A stretch of DNA of 64,000 nt from Amoebophrya sp. A120 (taxonomy: Eukaryota > Sar > Dinophyceae > Syndiniales > Amoebophryaceae): positions 1,109,199-1,173,198 of the forward strand of contig CAJINV010000016.1 in assembly GCA_905178155.1 (NCBI GenBank). The letters run 5' to 3'. This document shows, one piece after another, positions 1 through 12,600 of the stretch. The notes beneath the pieces were generated by a model. It saw only the letters and a list, made by a program, of their open reading frames with translations, ran no database searches and was not told where the DNA came from. The position numbers and the translations under genes are program-made. Within the stretch, counting starts at the first letter, position 1. Every line of letters starts with the position of its first letter.

Positions 1-1520
1 CTGAAGGAGAAAAATGCAACAGCCGCGACATTTTTTCCCCAATAGCTGAAATGGCGCCACGATTTTCCGCGTTTCGGCTTTTTCTGGTGTTGCTTTTTCG
101 CGGGTTTCGCAGTGCCCTTGCTGGTTTTTTTTTTGCTTTTCAGGATGCCCCTCATTCGTCTTATATATTCGGCAAGAATTGCCGCGCGGATCAAGTTCAT
201 AACGATCGCCACAGCGACCCGAGAGTGAGGGAACCGATGGCAAATCCGTCCGAGATTGATTCGATCGATCTCGGGCGCGGGCCGTTGCGCCGTGGCGAAC
301 GAGTCCGCCCCTGTGAAAAAGATGCCTTTGCGTGAAGGCTGCAAAGGGTCAAAATTTCCGCGAAACTGCGAAGAAGATCCGCGGCGCGGCAGTCTTGCCG
401 TCTTTTCCGGTGTTATGTTGCAAGGCCGCGGCATCTCCAGAGCAGTTGCGGAGTGATCTACAGAGCAGGCCCAGAGCGCTCCTCGCGCTTTTGATGTCTC
501 GGGTGGATGTCCTGCAGAGCACGCCCAGGCCGATTGCTAAGACTGGGCACGTGAATACTGTCGGCCGGTCCGACGGAGGGGGGCCGGAATGGGCGGCCGG
601 CGCTTCGGGCAGTTCTTCGGGATTTGGGCGCGGCCAGTGAGCACGCAGCGAACAAAGGGGCGAAGAACTGTGGCGGGCGGAGGGTCCGGCGCAAGATTGT
701 GCAGGTTTTTGCGGGTAAAGAGTAGGGCTGTGGAAGCCCGGCCGGCCCGGCCGCCGGGCTCAGGATGTTTGTAGAAGCTTCGCGTGCCGCAGCTGTCGCG
801 TGCGACCTTGGCCGGCGACACCTACCGCACTGCGTTGATGGTAGGCGGCCCGGTGTGTGCCTTTGCAGGGGCAGGCCGCTGGCCCGGCGCGCTACCTAGC
901 TGGGCACCCAGGGCAAGGCCGCCGATTGGGGGATCTTGGGAGGGTTGGGCCCGGTTTTTCTTTCTTCAGGAAAATCGTATTGGGGGGAAGAAGCCAGGGC
1001 CCCTCTCGGTTTTCCCCAAGGAAACCTGCTTGGCGTGTTTCTTACAAGCGCACAAGCAAAGGTGCGCCGGCGCGCTGGTTTGTATTTTCGCAGAAAGAAA
1101 CTAGGAAACACGGCCCGCGCAACAGACGCAGGCCGCGGCGCGTGCTCGGACGGGCGGGCCGCACTGTGTGGGCCGCGCGCTCGCATGCGCGCCCTGTCAG
1201 CCGGCCACCAGCCGTCGCACGGATTGCCAGCCGGCCACCAGCTTTGCGCGCTGGGCGACCACCTTTGTCCTAACCAGCGCACAACACCCTCCGAGGGGCG
1301 CTCCCCGTTTTTCCGAACCGTGGCGCCATCGTGTCACGCGTGTGACGCGAGCGGCATGCGCTTCAGTTTTGCAGCGTGGTGGCGTAGGGCGCGCGCCCCG
1401 GGGGTTCGCCGGGTCTGTGGTTTTGGGTCTATATCTATTGCCCGCGCCCAATCTTCGCGCCGGCCGGCGGTCCGCCAACCCAATGTAGGTCGTCCAGGAC
1501 GGCGCAGATAATTCCCGTGG
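1..1520. other. GC-rich non-coding island 1 (left edge outside window)
   Basis: Strongly GC-rich DNA with overlapping open frames on both strands, as expected when stop codons are rare. No frame shows a domain, a believable start context, or an introner, unlike every accepted gene nearby. Composition drops to the local average by about position 1520. Two similar islands lie at about 27.72-28.85 kb and 51.58-54.50 kb. I see no clear shared repeat unit with them by eye. Confidence 0.6.
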
Positions 1521-2172
1521 CCCGTCATTCCGTTGCTATGGCGTGCCCATCGTGTCGCGCCTCAGTGATGTGCGACGTATAAAAGCGACCACGGCGATGA
1601 CTCCGATGCGCGGCGATATATGCAAAGTCGGGACATTTCTGAGCAGATTCCTGGAGCATTCCTGAGGCATTTCCAGGCCCCCTCTGATCACGGGCGGTCC
1701 GTGCGTAAACCTGATGAACATAGACTTTGTTGGACCACTTAAAAAATGTGACCATGTAGGTATTGGCTTCATCAATTTCGGCCGATCTCAGCAGCTCTGT
1801 GAAAAATCGAAATGGGTGGCGCGTTACAACTGATTCCCTTCTGTTGCTTGTTCCCCCCACTCAGGGTAGAGTTTGAATAGATATTTCAACAAAGTGCAAG
1901 CACCGGGAGCGCATTCGACTTCATTAACATTTGTCCAAGTAGGTTGTTAGTTTACGAGTCAGTGATGTGAGAGTGTGCCGAGTGATGTATGATATTGCCA
2001 AGATTGATGAAATTCAAATTTTTTACCGCTGTCTTCTTGTCATCTCTGAACTACGTACCAGAATCCACCTCGGCTCCGCGTGCGCCGCTGGTGTGGTAGT
2101 AGTACTTATTAAAGCCCAGCAGGAGGTCGACGTCAACGCCAGCTCCTGCGACAGTAAAAAATCTGTATCATC
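1521..2172. other. Non-coding stretch upstream of the RIIa-like gene
   Basis: Mixed-composition DNA between GC island 1 and the first gene. A 111-codon open frame exists on the minus strand (1525-1860) but has no recognisable domain and no neighbour on that strand. Nothing else can be supported. Confidence 0.5.
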
Positions 2173-2499
2173 ATGGCATCATCTTCTTCACAAGCAAACA
2201 ACACCGCGACCACCACCTCGATGAGCAACAGCCTGCGGGGGGCGTTCGCCCCACCGGGGGTGTCCAAGCAAAAGGACGACGCGAAAAAGTGGTTTGACAC
2301 CACCGGGCTGGATGGCTACCTTTCCGCACTCTGCACCAAGCTCGCCGAGGAAAAGCCGAAAGACCCGCAGGCGTTCATGCTGCGGCACTTGGTACAGCAC
2401 TGCTCGCTGTCGCAGCTCGAGGAAGCGGGGCTGACGAAGATAGAACAACCTCCCGGGACGACGATTCTAGACCAAGCCGGCGCGGCTGAGGAAAAGTAG
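2173..2499 (+). CDS. Small RIIa/Dpy-30-like docking-motif protein
   Basis: A 108-residue intronless frame. After a Ser/Thr/Asn-rich leader, residues of about 40-75 read W-F-D-T-T-G-L-x-x-Y-L, then K-L-A-E-E-K-P-K-D-P and a hydrophobic H-L. That matches the dimerisation/docking helix pair of RIIa and Dpy-30 proteins (amphipathic YL helix, turn, then a [E/K]-[R/K]-P-x-D-P motif before a second helix). In protists such short proteins are mostly axonemal (radial spoke and AKAP-binding partners) or parts of chromatin Set1/COMPASS-type complexes; which one applies here cannot be told. The ATG sits in an A-rich context and the C-terminus is acidic. It is one of the few genes here without an introner. 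Confidence 0.7.
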   Translation: MASSSSQANNTATTTSMSNSLRGAFAPPGVSKQKDDAKKWFDTTGLDGYLSALCTKLAEEKPKDPQAFMLRHLVQHCSLSQLEEAGLTKIEQPPGTTILDQAGAAEEK

Positions 2500-2956
2500 G
2501 AAGTAGGGCACTTCTTCGTCTCTCGATAAGAGTTGTCGACGCTTGTTGCGCAGATTGTTCGAGTGCTTCAGGCGAATGTTCACTCAAACTAGTACAAATG
2601 TTGCACAAGAAATTGCTCCACTCCAGGCGAATCCAAAGGAACTGGTACGCAGCGGGTCTTGATGCAATAAGGCCAGAGCTGAACATTTTTTAGAACGTCT
2701 GGACGCACGAATCGCTGGTTCTGGAATTGTTACCGGGGCAAAAGGAGCTAAATTCCTCGGTTTTTCTACAAAGAGGAACAAGTACAAGTTCGTTGAAAAA
2801 TACAATTCTGGTGGTGCGTCTTCCTGGCAGCGTGACCACCTTTTTCGTCTCCCATTCTTTCGTCTTGTTTAGAGCAACTGCGTAGTTTTCCTGCTTCGTG
2901 TTTCTTTCAGTTCTTACAAGTGCGCGTGAAAAACAGTCCTTGATCGAGAGGGAAAA
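2500..2956. other. Intergenic stretch after the RIIa-like gene
   Basis: No supported gene. This is the 3' flank of the small docking-motif gene and the 5' flank of the next transcript. Pyrimidine-rich in places. Confidence 0.4.
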
Positions 2957-3497
2957 ATGCTATTTGAGATAAAAAGCGACACAAACACGACTTTGTCTGT
3001 GGTGCTAGGGATGATGTCGTCAATTTTCTTGCAGCAAGTGAAGACCGCCTGCAACTGTCGTCATCTCTGTGATCGCGTAAGTACTTCTACGAAAACAGAG
3101 CCCTTCTAGCAACACGCTTTGCAATTTACTGAGCACGTGCTCGACGAGGAGAGAGCGTTGTATATTTCTTACGTTTTACGTTTTCATTTTCAGTGTCCGA
3201 GGACAGGACTAGTAACAGTAAGTTTCGCCATGTAGTTCTTGTTTCAGTTTTACCGGGTGTTGATGCAAAGAGTCCTCGCTGCTACTTGGTTTTTTCTTCG
3301 AAAGCCTGCTCCTTAACTGAAAATTGCGCAGGACCCCAAGAGCGTGTAACTTGAACTGCTCGACCTCCTTGCGCCTAGAAGTATTCTTTCACCAACAAAA
3401 CCAAAAATGAAAATCATTCGGACTCCTGCATTACTACAGGCGTGAGGATTTTGTTTTTGATTTTGATTTGCAGTTGTGGTTTACTCTTGATGTCTAA
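2957..3497 (+). CDS. Candidate three-exon small protein (or spliced leader region of the next gene)
   Basis: Three short segments join in phase through canonical splice sites: 2957-3076 (40 codons from ATG), 3194-3217 (24 nt) and 3474-3497 (ending TAA). Donors are GTAAGT at 3077 and GTAAGT at 3218; acceptors follow pyrimidine-rich tracts ending in CAG at 3193 and 3473. The product would be a 55-residue peptide with a Cys-rich middle. The splice sites look real. The coding reading is uncertain, because the same structure could be untranslated leader exons of the giant membrane-protein gene starting at 3669. No homology is recognised. Confidence 0.3.
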
Positions 3498-3668
3498 AAG
3501 AAATACATAGCACCCCAAAGAAGTCAACACCCACCATGCACATGCACAAGCTGTTTTGCTGTCGAGCCATCAGCATCACTTGCGTCCGTCCACGGAGGCT
3601 TGCTGAATCACCAGCGTGGTACCGTCGCAGAGACCACAGTGCGGCCAAGTGTGCCAGATCGGGCCAAT

Positions 3669-6600
3669 ATGTTGCACCACGCGTATAGTCGCCGAATTGC
3701 ATGCAGCTGGGTAGTTGGCCTTGGCGCCGCAGCGATGACTTTCTCCATCACTAGCTTCTTCTGTATTTTGCTGACGTCTGCGTTTGAGCAGGCAGTCGAC
3801 AATGTAATTGCTGCTGACATCAACCTATGAACTGCAAAAGTATCGTACTCGTATAAATGCATTACAAATTTTCTCAGCATGAAAAATAAAACTTGTAATG
3901 CGGATTTAGCTATAACAAAAAGACTTGTGATGCATGACTGCAATACGAGTACGATACTTTTGCACAGGATACAACCTCCCCTCCTGCGGACACGCGTTGG
4001 AGTGCGACGCGCCACCACCACCACCGCCGAACGCAACTATAGCAAGGCCGCAAGTACAACGACAATTTTCGTCTACCATTTTGCAGCCATCAACCTCGAC
4101 CCCCGGAGGACGAGAAGAAAATGTCTTCAACCCTGCTGCAAGAACAACTAAAATTTGCAGAATCAGCGGCAATGACGGGCAAAGGTCGTTTTTCATCCCG
4201 ACCAGCTGTGCCTTCCAATTTAACGGCACGATCATTTTCGACCAGGCTATGGTGGAAGCCGCGTGGAGCCGCGTGTCCTTGCGCATCGAGAGCGTTAGTG
4301 GCAGTATTCTGGTCAAGGATTCGTTTTTCTGGCGGTTTGCGAAACTGGAATTTCGAACAACTGCATCTTCGGGAAATAGTACAACTTCTAGTGCTGGTGC
4401 TGGTGGTGGTGCTCTTCCTGTTGATGCAAGGTCAAGAACCACGCTGGATAAAGTAGATGAACATAAACTAGGCCGCGCGGCCACTTCTTATTGTCAACCA
4501 CCGTGTAGTTCAACTTCAACATCATCATCTAACGAGCCCTCTCCGACCCTACCCCCCGGTTCTTTGACCTTCGACTGGCAGGCGCCGTCGTCGGAGAGCC
4601 AGAAGTTTCTCACTGTAGAACACTTGATCTTCAACACCAGCGGCGCAAGAGCAACTAGTACAACAGCCGGCGACGGGCGGGAACTTCTAATGGAGCTGCC
4701 CAGCACTGAAGATGCTCATGCTCTTTCTGATTCATCCTCGGTCGGTGATATTCTCGTGAACGGCACGCGAAAAGTGGAGTTCCGGGGGATCAGCAAGTTC
4801 GAAATCATCGGGAACGAAAAGGGCAGCATCCAGCTGCTGCTATCCAGGAAAAAACGCCCATCCCCATCCATTTTTTGCACGGCAAGTAGTCGAACTTATG
4901 CACGTTTTGCATGACAAATTGGATGGACATGGGTGTCTTTGCCTGGATAGCTGCACGGGTTGTTCAACGTCTACGATGAGATGCTGGTGTCAAACACAAA
5001 CACTGCTGCGGGAAAAAATAGAGATAAACGTACAACATTTCTAGTCCGTGGCGCTGGTCGAGAAGAAAGTTCTTTGGAATCTGCACAACCACGACCGGCA
5101 GCTAGTACACAGCTACAACCTCCTTCACGTGGTCGAGGCGGTAGACTTCATTCATCCCAAAAAAATGCTGCCGGTGCCGTTGCACCCACCCTCGCCCCTC
5201 CAGTGATCACCCTCGGCCCAGAGACCTCCCTGTTTTGTTCGGGGAAGATCTATGTGGATATGAACTGCAAAAGTTTCGTACTCGTAGTATTGCAATACAA
5301 ATTAGCTCAGCAGGACAAATGGAATTTGTAATGCTGATTGGCTTTAGGAAAAATATTTGTAATGCATAACTGCAAGTACTACGACTACGGTACTTTTGCA
5401 CAGGATAGTGGACGCGGTCGCGCAACTGAGCGTGCAGGTAGCCCGGGTGGCGAGCTTTCTGAACACGGACGTTTTGCCGGGCTTGTTTCTGTATCCTGTG
5501 CAAAAGTATCGTAGTCGTACTGATTGCAATCATGCAAGACAAACCTGGTTTCTTAGCAAAATCAGCATTACAAATTACATTTCTCTTTCTGGAAAAATTT
5601 GTAATGCGATTTATACTAGTAGTACGATATTAGTTTTGCAATGCATATTCTGCGCAGCTTGAATAGCGTGGTGTTGCTGAACCCCTCGGACACGTGGAAT
5701 TGCGACGTCATCGCCGTTTTCTCGTCCAACGAGATCCGGTTCGAAGCCAAATCCGACTACTACGACACGGACTTGCGGACGGGCGGGGACCGGTTCGATT
5801 GCGACAGTGGCGGGGGTGGAAGCAGTGGACAGCGACAGACTCCTCGAAGACTAGCACATGAAGAAGAAGACGGGCCTCGATCAGACGACCTCCAGCCTGG
5901 AGATCTCTCTCGCCAAGAACGGGACACCAGATATGACGATGACCTTTCACGACAGCAGGACGTCTTGCTTCAGACACATCATCAACAGGATGAGCAAGAA
6001 GATGAAGAGGAAGCAGGTCGTTCATCAGGTACAACACTTAGAACAAGCACATCCTCAAAGACCACTGTTGCTGCGACAGGGTTTTCTTCAAGACCCTTCT
6101 CATCTTCCGGTGGCGGCCCTCCCCGCGACGCCATCGACTTTTGCGAAATGTGGACTACTATCAAATGCAAAAATGTGTGGGTCTGGAAGGATTGGAACTT
6201 GTGATGCAAATTCTGGAACACGCAAAAACCTGTGTTGCATGAGCGCCAAAAGCTGTTCATTTCTTGGTCCGCAGGTAGGAAGTTCCTCATGCGGGACAGG
6301 CATCACGAGGCGTGCTCAAAACCTGTGATGCTTTTGCCTGCATCAGACGCCATTTGCGTGATCCGAAATATGCATGACAAATCGCGCATTCTTCCAGACC
6401 CAGACATTTTTACATTTGATAACTACGCCGTGCGGGAAGCAGGAGGTGAAAAAAACTTCTCCCAAACAACAGCAAGAAAGTTACGGCCACTTCTCTCAGG
6501 TTGTTCACAGTCAAGAAGACCACCCGGAGGATGCAGATGGCGGGGGTGCAGAAGAAAATGAACAAGGAGAAGCAGTAGAAGCGCATCGTGGATTTTTTAG

Positions 6601-9600
6601 ATTTCCTGCACCTGCTGGAGAAAAAGGAAGAAAAACCTCCTACATGGTTACAGGCGGAGGGGAAAAGACCTCGATCGCGAGAAGAGACCACGATGAAATT
6701 TCCGAAACACAGGACGAGGAGGACAACAGCTGCTACACCGCAAACTGGTACACATCCAGCAACAACACGAACGATTTCCAGCAACCAGATCTACGACAAC
6801 TAGCGAAGGACTTTGTCAGCACCAAACTATCCACCGCCTCGAAAATCCCCTTCGACTTCATTTTATGCATTGCAAAAGTATCGTACTAGTATAAATGGCA
6901 ATACAAATTGGCTCAGCATTACAAATTCAATTTGTAATGCGGAACAACAAGTGGATTTGTGATGCGTAAGTGCGATTACTACCAGTACGATAATTTTGCA
7001 CAGGATGCATTTTCGTTTCCCCCAAGGTAACGGTGGACGAAAAATCGAAAATTCAGGCGCAGGCCATGCTCTTCTGCAGCGACGAACTGCAGCTGAAGAA
7101 GGCGACTCTGTCGACCACCGGCCGGGGCTGCCAGGCCGGGGAGGGTATCGGCCGTATCCTGAGTAAAAACGTACCCACACCAGAGTCAGGATGGGGATTT
7201 TGCAACACAAACCTAGGAGTTTTAGGAGTCACGCATCACAAATTGCAGTCCGTAGTGTAGTGCAGGTTCGCAAGGCCAGCTGCATCAGAAATCGATCTGC
7301 TCATCCTGTTTACAGCATTACAAATTACAAAACACGACTAAAAATGCCTCTCCTGGCGATGCGCATTACAAATGTTCCTGTCATTGCAAATCTGCATGAC
7401 AGCTCTGGTGTGGGGACGTTTTTACACAGGATAGGCCGGGGGGCATCGTCGCGGGACGAACTGTACCAAATGCAAAAGTGTCTGGGTCTAGAACAAAGCA
7501 ACTTGTCATGCTGAATCTGAATCATGTATAGAATCTGTGTTGGATGATTGCCAAAAGCTGTCCACTTTTGACCTAGCCGAGAGGCAGTTTCTCATGCAGG
7601 ATAAGCATGACGCTACTCTCACAGAATCTGTCATGCTATGTCCTACATACCAGACCTCATGGCTCATGGAGAACCTGCGTGACAAGTCTGGCGCTCTTCC
7701 AGACCCAGACATATTTGCACTGGATAAACTGTTGGGCGCCGGGGGGAGCCACAGTGGCCGGGGCGGGTACAGCGTGATTGCCAAGTCGCAGGGGATCATG
7801 CCGGTCGCGAGCCCCGGAATGGAGTACGATGTGCCGGACCATGATTTGATATCCCAGCTTGATGAAGAACAAATAACGCCAGAAAATTCTTTGCTTCCGG
7901 GAGAGGACTACGACGAGAAGACGAAAGAGAAAACTTTCCCGTCTGAAGATGCAGTACAGCAAGAAGATTTATTTTCCAGAAGTTTAAAACACGATGATGA
8001 TTACGAACACGAGCAGCAGCTGCACCTCGTGCAAGATGGACAAGAACTCGGACTCCTGCGGAGATCATCATCTACCAACTCGCAACATTCATTGTACAAC
8101 CGCAGAACAACAACCTTACGCAGCAACAGAAGTTCCAACATTTGGTGGGACGTGTCCACGCCGGCGTCCGGGGGCGGCTGCGGCGACATCACGCAGTGCT
8201 CTTTTCTCTACCGGTTGCCCAATAAGCCCAGTTCCGGGGGCGGGATGATTTGGGTCAATGCCGTGAAGATTTCGCTTTTTCAATCGGTGCTTTCCACAGA
8301 CGGCAACAAGGGCATGGTGTCCGAGGGCGCCTTCGGCCAGGGGTGGGCCAGCGGGGGCGGCAGCGGCGGGCTATCCTATGTAAAAGCGTCCCCACCCCAT
8401 AGTTGTCATGCAAATCTGCATGCTGAAAATGTTTCTCATGCGGAGATCCATGAGAAGCAGTTTCTAGTCGTGTTTTGGGATTTGTGATGCTAGAATCAGC
8501 ATGAGGTGCTAGATCTGCGATGCTGCTGAAGAAGCTAAACAGGATTACACTACGAGTTCAAACTTGTCATGCGCAACAGCAAAAGCTGACAGATTTGTCT
8601 AGCCGATTCCCCATCTTGACTATGGCGTGGTGACATTTTTACTCAGGATACGGGCAGATCGTGATCCACACCCTGGACGACATTGTCGGCTCGGGGCTGC
8701 TATGAAATGCAAAAATATCTGGGTCTGGAAGATTGCATGTCTGTCATGCTTGCCTGGCATGACTCTTAAATCTGTCATGCACGTTACTTACACAAGAGCC
8801 CCATTTTGCTGTCATGCAGAAACGCAGTTTGTCATGCAGAATAGGCAACACCTAGAAGAAGCTCAAAAGCTTGGCATGCTGCGCCAGCACTTATGGCCTT
8901 TTCATGATACGCCACCCAGCATCACAAGTTTCCAGACCCAGACACTTTTACAATCCATACCTGCTGACCTCGCGGGGAGGTAACAATGCCTGTTTGGAGA
9001 AGGGCGCTTCCGGGTATGAAAGCCTCAGAATGGAAATTCTCAAAGTGGAAATAATTTGTGATGCATGAAATGCGACACCAAAAAGACTGCATTGCAGAGA
9101 ACGCAACGGAGGCCGACTATTGTGCTGCTACGGGTTCAGAATTGGGCTGCTGATTAGCACGAGAAAAGGACACCCCTTTGCCTAACTCTCATGACAGACA
9201 CGCTTTTAGTGCCCGGGAAATTAGTCATGCGCCGACTAGAAATGGCGCTTCAACTGGAGTCGTCTTTTTGCATTGCAAATTATTTCCACTTTGAGGATTT
9301 CCAACCTGAGGCTTTCATACCGGGGCGGGGGGAGGCGGTCTGGTCGGAATCAGGTGGCACAACGCTGTATCCTGTGCAAAAGTATCGTACTCGTACTAAT
9401 TGCAATTATGCATGACAAGTCTTGTTCTTAAGGTAAAACAGCATGACAAGTTTCAGTTTTCATGCTGAGCAAATTTGTGATGCCATTTATACTAGTACAA
9501 TACAACTTTTGCAATGCATACGCTGCTCCTTCACCCGGTGGAAGAGCAAGAGGTCGCGCCGCAGTAGGAGTACATGCTCCTGAAGTTTTTCTTGACACGC

Positions 9601-12600
9601 ACTTATTAATGCAGCAGCTTCACGAGGACATCAGAACCAGAAGCAGAGAACGCAACATCCAAATTACCGTTTCCGGTGGCACAATTGATCCCTCCTGCTT
9701 GGAAAACCCGCCGCCGCACGTCCACACGGTCACGGAGTCCATCCAGGGAAAACGGGGTGTCGCCTCCCATTTGGGCATGTGCAGTCCCGGCTTGTCTGGC
9801 ACGTTTTGCACGCCGTGCGAACGCGGAAAATGGTCGAACGGCGGGGCGAGCTGTTTGGTGTGCGACACGCCGCGGAACGTAGAGAAGTTTGAGTGGATAT
9901 GATCCACAAAAAAAGAACCATCTTCCCCATCCAATTTGTCATGCAAAGCGTGCGTATATTCCACTATTTGTCGTGCAAAAAATGGATGGGGAAGATGCTG
10001 GTTGTTTTTTTGTGGATAGTGGACCACTAGCGGTTGGCCAAATGCGACCTGCCCGTACCGCTGCCCGATCAACTACCCGTCCCTGATATCGCAAGAAAAA
10101 ACTGTTTCACTGTAAACTTGTGATGCAGAAAATGGAACACAGAAGCATTTGTCTTGCTGCACATGCAAGAAAGTGGACTTTTAGCTGTGTTTTCCCTTAG
10201 GAAGCTTGCATGGCAAATTTTATCTGTCATGTAGAACAAACTTGTGATGCAAAACCTGCAAAATCCTTACAGTGAAGCACTTTTTTCGTACGATACCTGA
10301 ACACGAACCCACAGTGTCTGGACTATGACAGTGCACAACTCCGCGTCCCCCTCATTTGTAAAAATGCGAAGTTCCAAACGCAAACCTTACTTGTAAGCAC
10401 TGCTAGCATGACAAATTTGGAACGTCAAATAGTACTACAATCTGCACGCAGATTTGTGTTTGTCATGCGAAAGGCCCTTTTCTGCCGTCGCTTGCGCTGC
10501 TGTTCATGCCATATTACAAATGCGCGGGAGCAGGGGGGGTTGTGCACTGTCATATCGACCCCTGGCGCTACACGATGGCGTTTTTCGGCGGGTTGTTCTA
10601 TCCTGAGTAAAAACGTACCCACGCCAGAGTTGTAATGCAGATTTGCAAAGACAAGAAGACTTGTAATGCGCATCCGCATGAGAGCCATTTCCAATCGTGT
10701 TTTGGAATTTGTGACGCTGTGAACAGGATGAGCAGACGAATCTGTGACGCGGCTGCACTTGCTAACCTGCACTATACTGCAGAGTGCCACTTGTCATGCG
10801 TGACTCACAAAACTGCTCCTAGGTACTGTTGCAAAATCCCCATCCTGACTCTGGTGTGGGTACGTTTTTACTCAGGATATATTCGGGCTCTTAACCATCG
10901 GCGTGGTGTTGGTTCTATTCATTCTCATCTCCCTAACCTGCGAGGAGCACCGGCGAAAAAGACGGAGAAAAATGTTGCAATTGGCGTATTCGATGGAGCA
11001 GGCACTTGTAGGAAGTAGTGGTAGTGCTGGGGATCAAACCACCACTCAGTTGTCAAGTAGTGGCTCCGACAAGCACCATGCTGAGGGAATTAACTACGAG
11101 CAAATTATAAAAGATGGATCCCGGCAAAACAATAACGCAAACAACCGAGGGACTACATCGCCGAACGTTGAAGAGCAGTATTCCAGCAATTTTCATTCCT
11201 TACCGAGAATCGCACGAACTAATTCGTCTAACGTTTCTGTTTTCAACGGGGGTTCAGGCGCAACAACTTCTGGCGCAGGTTCCACATCCACCTCTTTCGC
11301 GCGAGGCCTGTTGCGGAAGAACGGGAGAATGATGACGACGTTCGGTTACAACAGAAACGTCGACCAAATGGGGATGGAAAGACTAAGCATGGCAAAGTGG
11401 GCGGAAGTGAAGGTGAGACCGATGGGGTTTTCGTCTACTAGTACTTCCCCGCCAGGCGCAATTACCGGTGGCAGTGCTCACCATAATGTTCGTCGTGCTG
11501 CGCGAGGAGGAGCATTGTTCGCGGGCGGCGATCTTCGGCAAGAAGAACAACCTCCAAACTCCTTGACGTGTCTGCAAGAGTTTTTCACCACCATCTGCCA
11601 CACGACAACCCAGGTCGGTGGCAAATTTCGGTCACTTTTCCGCAAGTTAGTGGAGCTTCTTTCCGCAGTCTTCTGTTGCAGTTGGTGCGTGAGCAGGGCG
11701 AGGCTGTTGTGGAATCGACAGGATGGGGCCAGAGGTGGCACATCGGCGGGTAGCTCTACGTCGGCAAGAACTTCTGCTGGACCGGGCATGAACAGTGGTG
11801 ACAATGATGACAGCGGTAGTAACCTGACGAGGTCGAGTCGCGGGTTTTCTTCCGACATAGAACAGGACAACGGAGCGACAATTATACTAACTGGTGCATC
11901 GAATAATTCTGTTTCTGCTACAACGGCTGGGTTAAAAAAAGACAGAGTTCTTCATGTAGACAAGGACATCGACAAAGAATCCGGTGACAACAAAAGCTCC
12001 CATTTTTCCTCCGTCCCGACATCGCAAAGACAGTCCCAAATTTCCGTCCCCCTCTCCCCGGCGGAGGTGGATCCGAACGCAGCGACAGCAAGAGTGCTGA
12101 ATGAAAATTTGGACCAGGTCCACGATTTCTTGTCGATTTTGAGCGCGGAAGATGGAAACGAGAATCAGGGTCGTGGTGCTCAGATAAACTCGAATAGATC
12201 CTCATCCGCACGAACATCCTCTTCGTCCAGACTCGTCGGAGGTGTTGAAACTCGAGGTCCACAATTTTTGAAGCCCCCGATGAATGTGACCGGAGCTGCG
12301 AACATTTCGTACGGACAAGAACATTCGTCGGCTGAAGACAACAAGAACAGTCCTGGTGGAAGCTTGGACGGCGCGGGCGGTGTGAACAAAATGAATTTCT
12401 TGACAGCTGCTACAAGGTCGTATACCAGTCCGGGGCCGCCCCCTCCGGGTGGCGCTTCCTCTTCTTTCGCCATGATGACCTATTCAACAAGCAACTCCCC
12501 TGCTGCAGATCATGTGAATGACTTCCAACTTCGAAGTCCCAGCACGACGCTCCAGAACGACAGCTACAATTCGGTAACCAGCACTACATCCGCCGTCCGT

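Noticed and set aside
936-1511. 191-codon frame and several overlapping frames on both strands in GC island 1
   Set aside because: Overlapping stop-poor frames in GC-rich DNA, no domain, no codon signal, and mutual antisense overlap.
1525-1860. 111-codon minus-strand frame
   Set aside because: The sequence looks faintly protein-like, but there is no family match, no flanking evidence, and it would be the only minus-strand gene.
3906-4484. 192-codon minus-strand frame, and similar ones at 18895-19545 and 30757-31482
   Set aside because: They lie antisense to exons or across introners whose plus-strand reading is supported by frame continuity.
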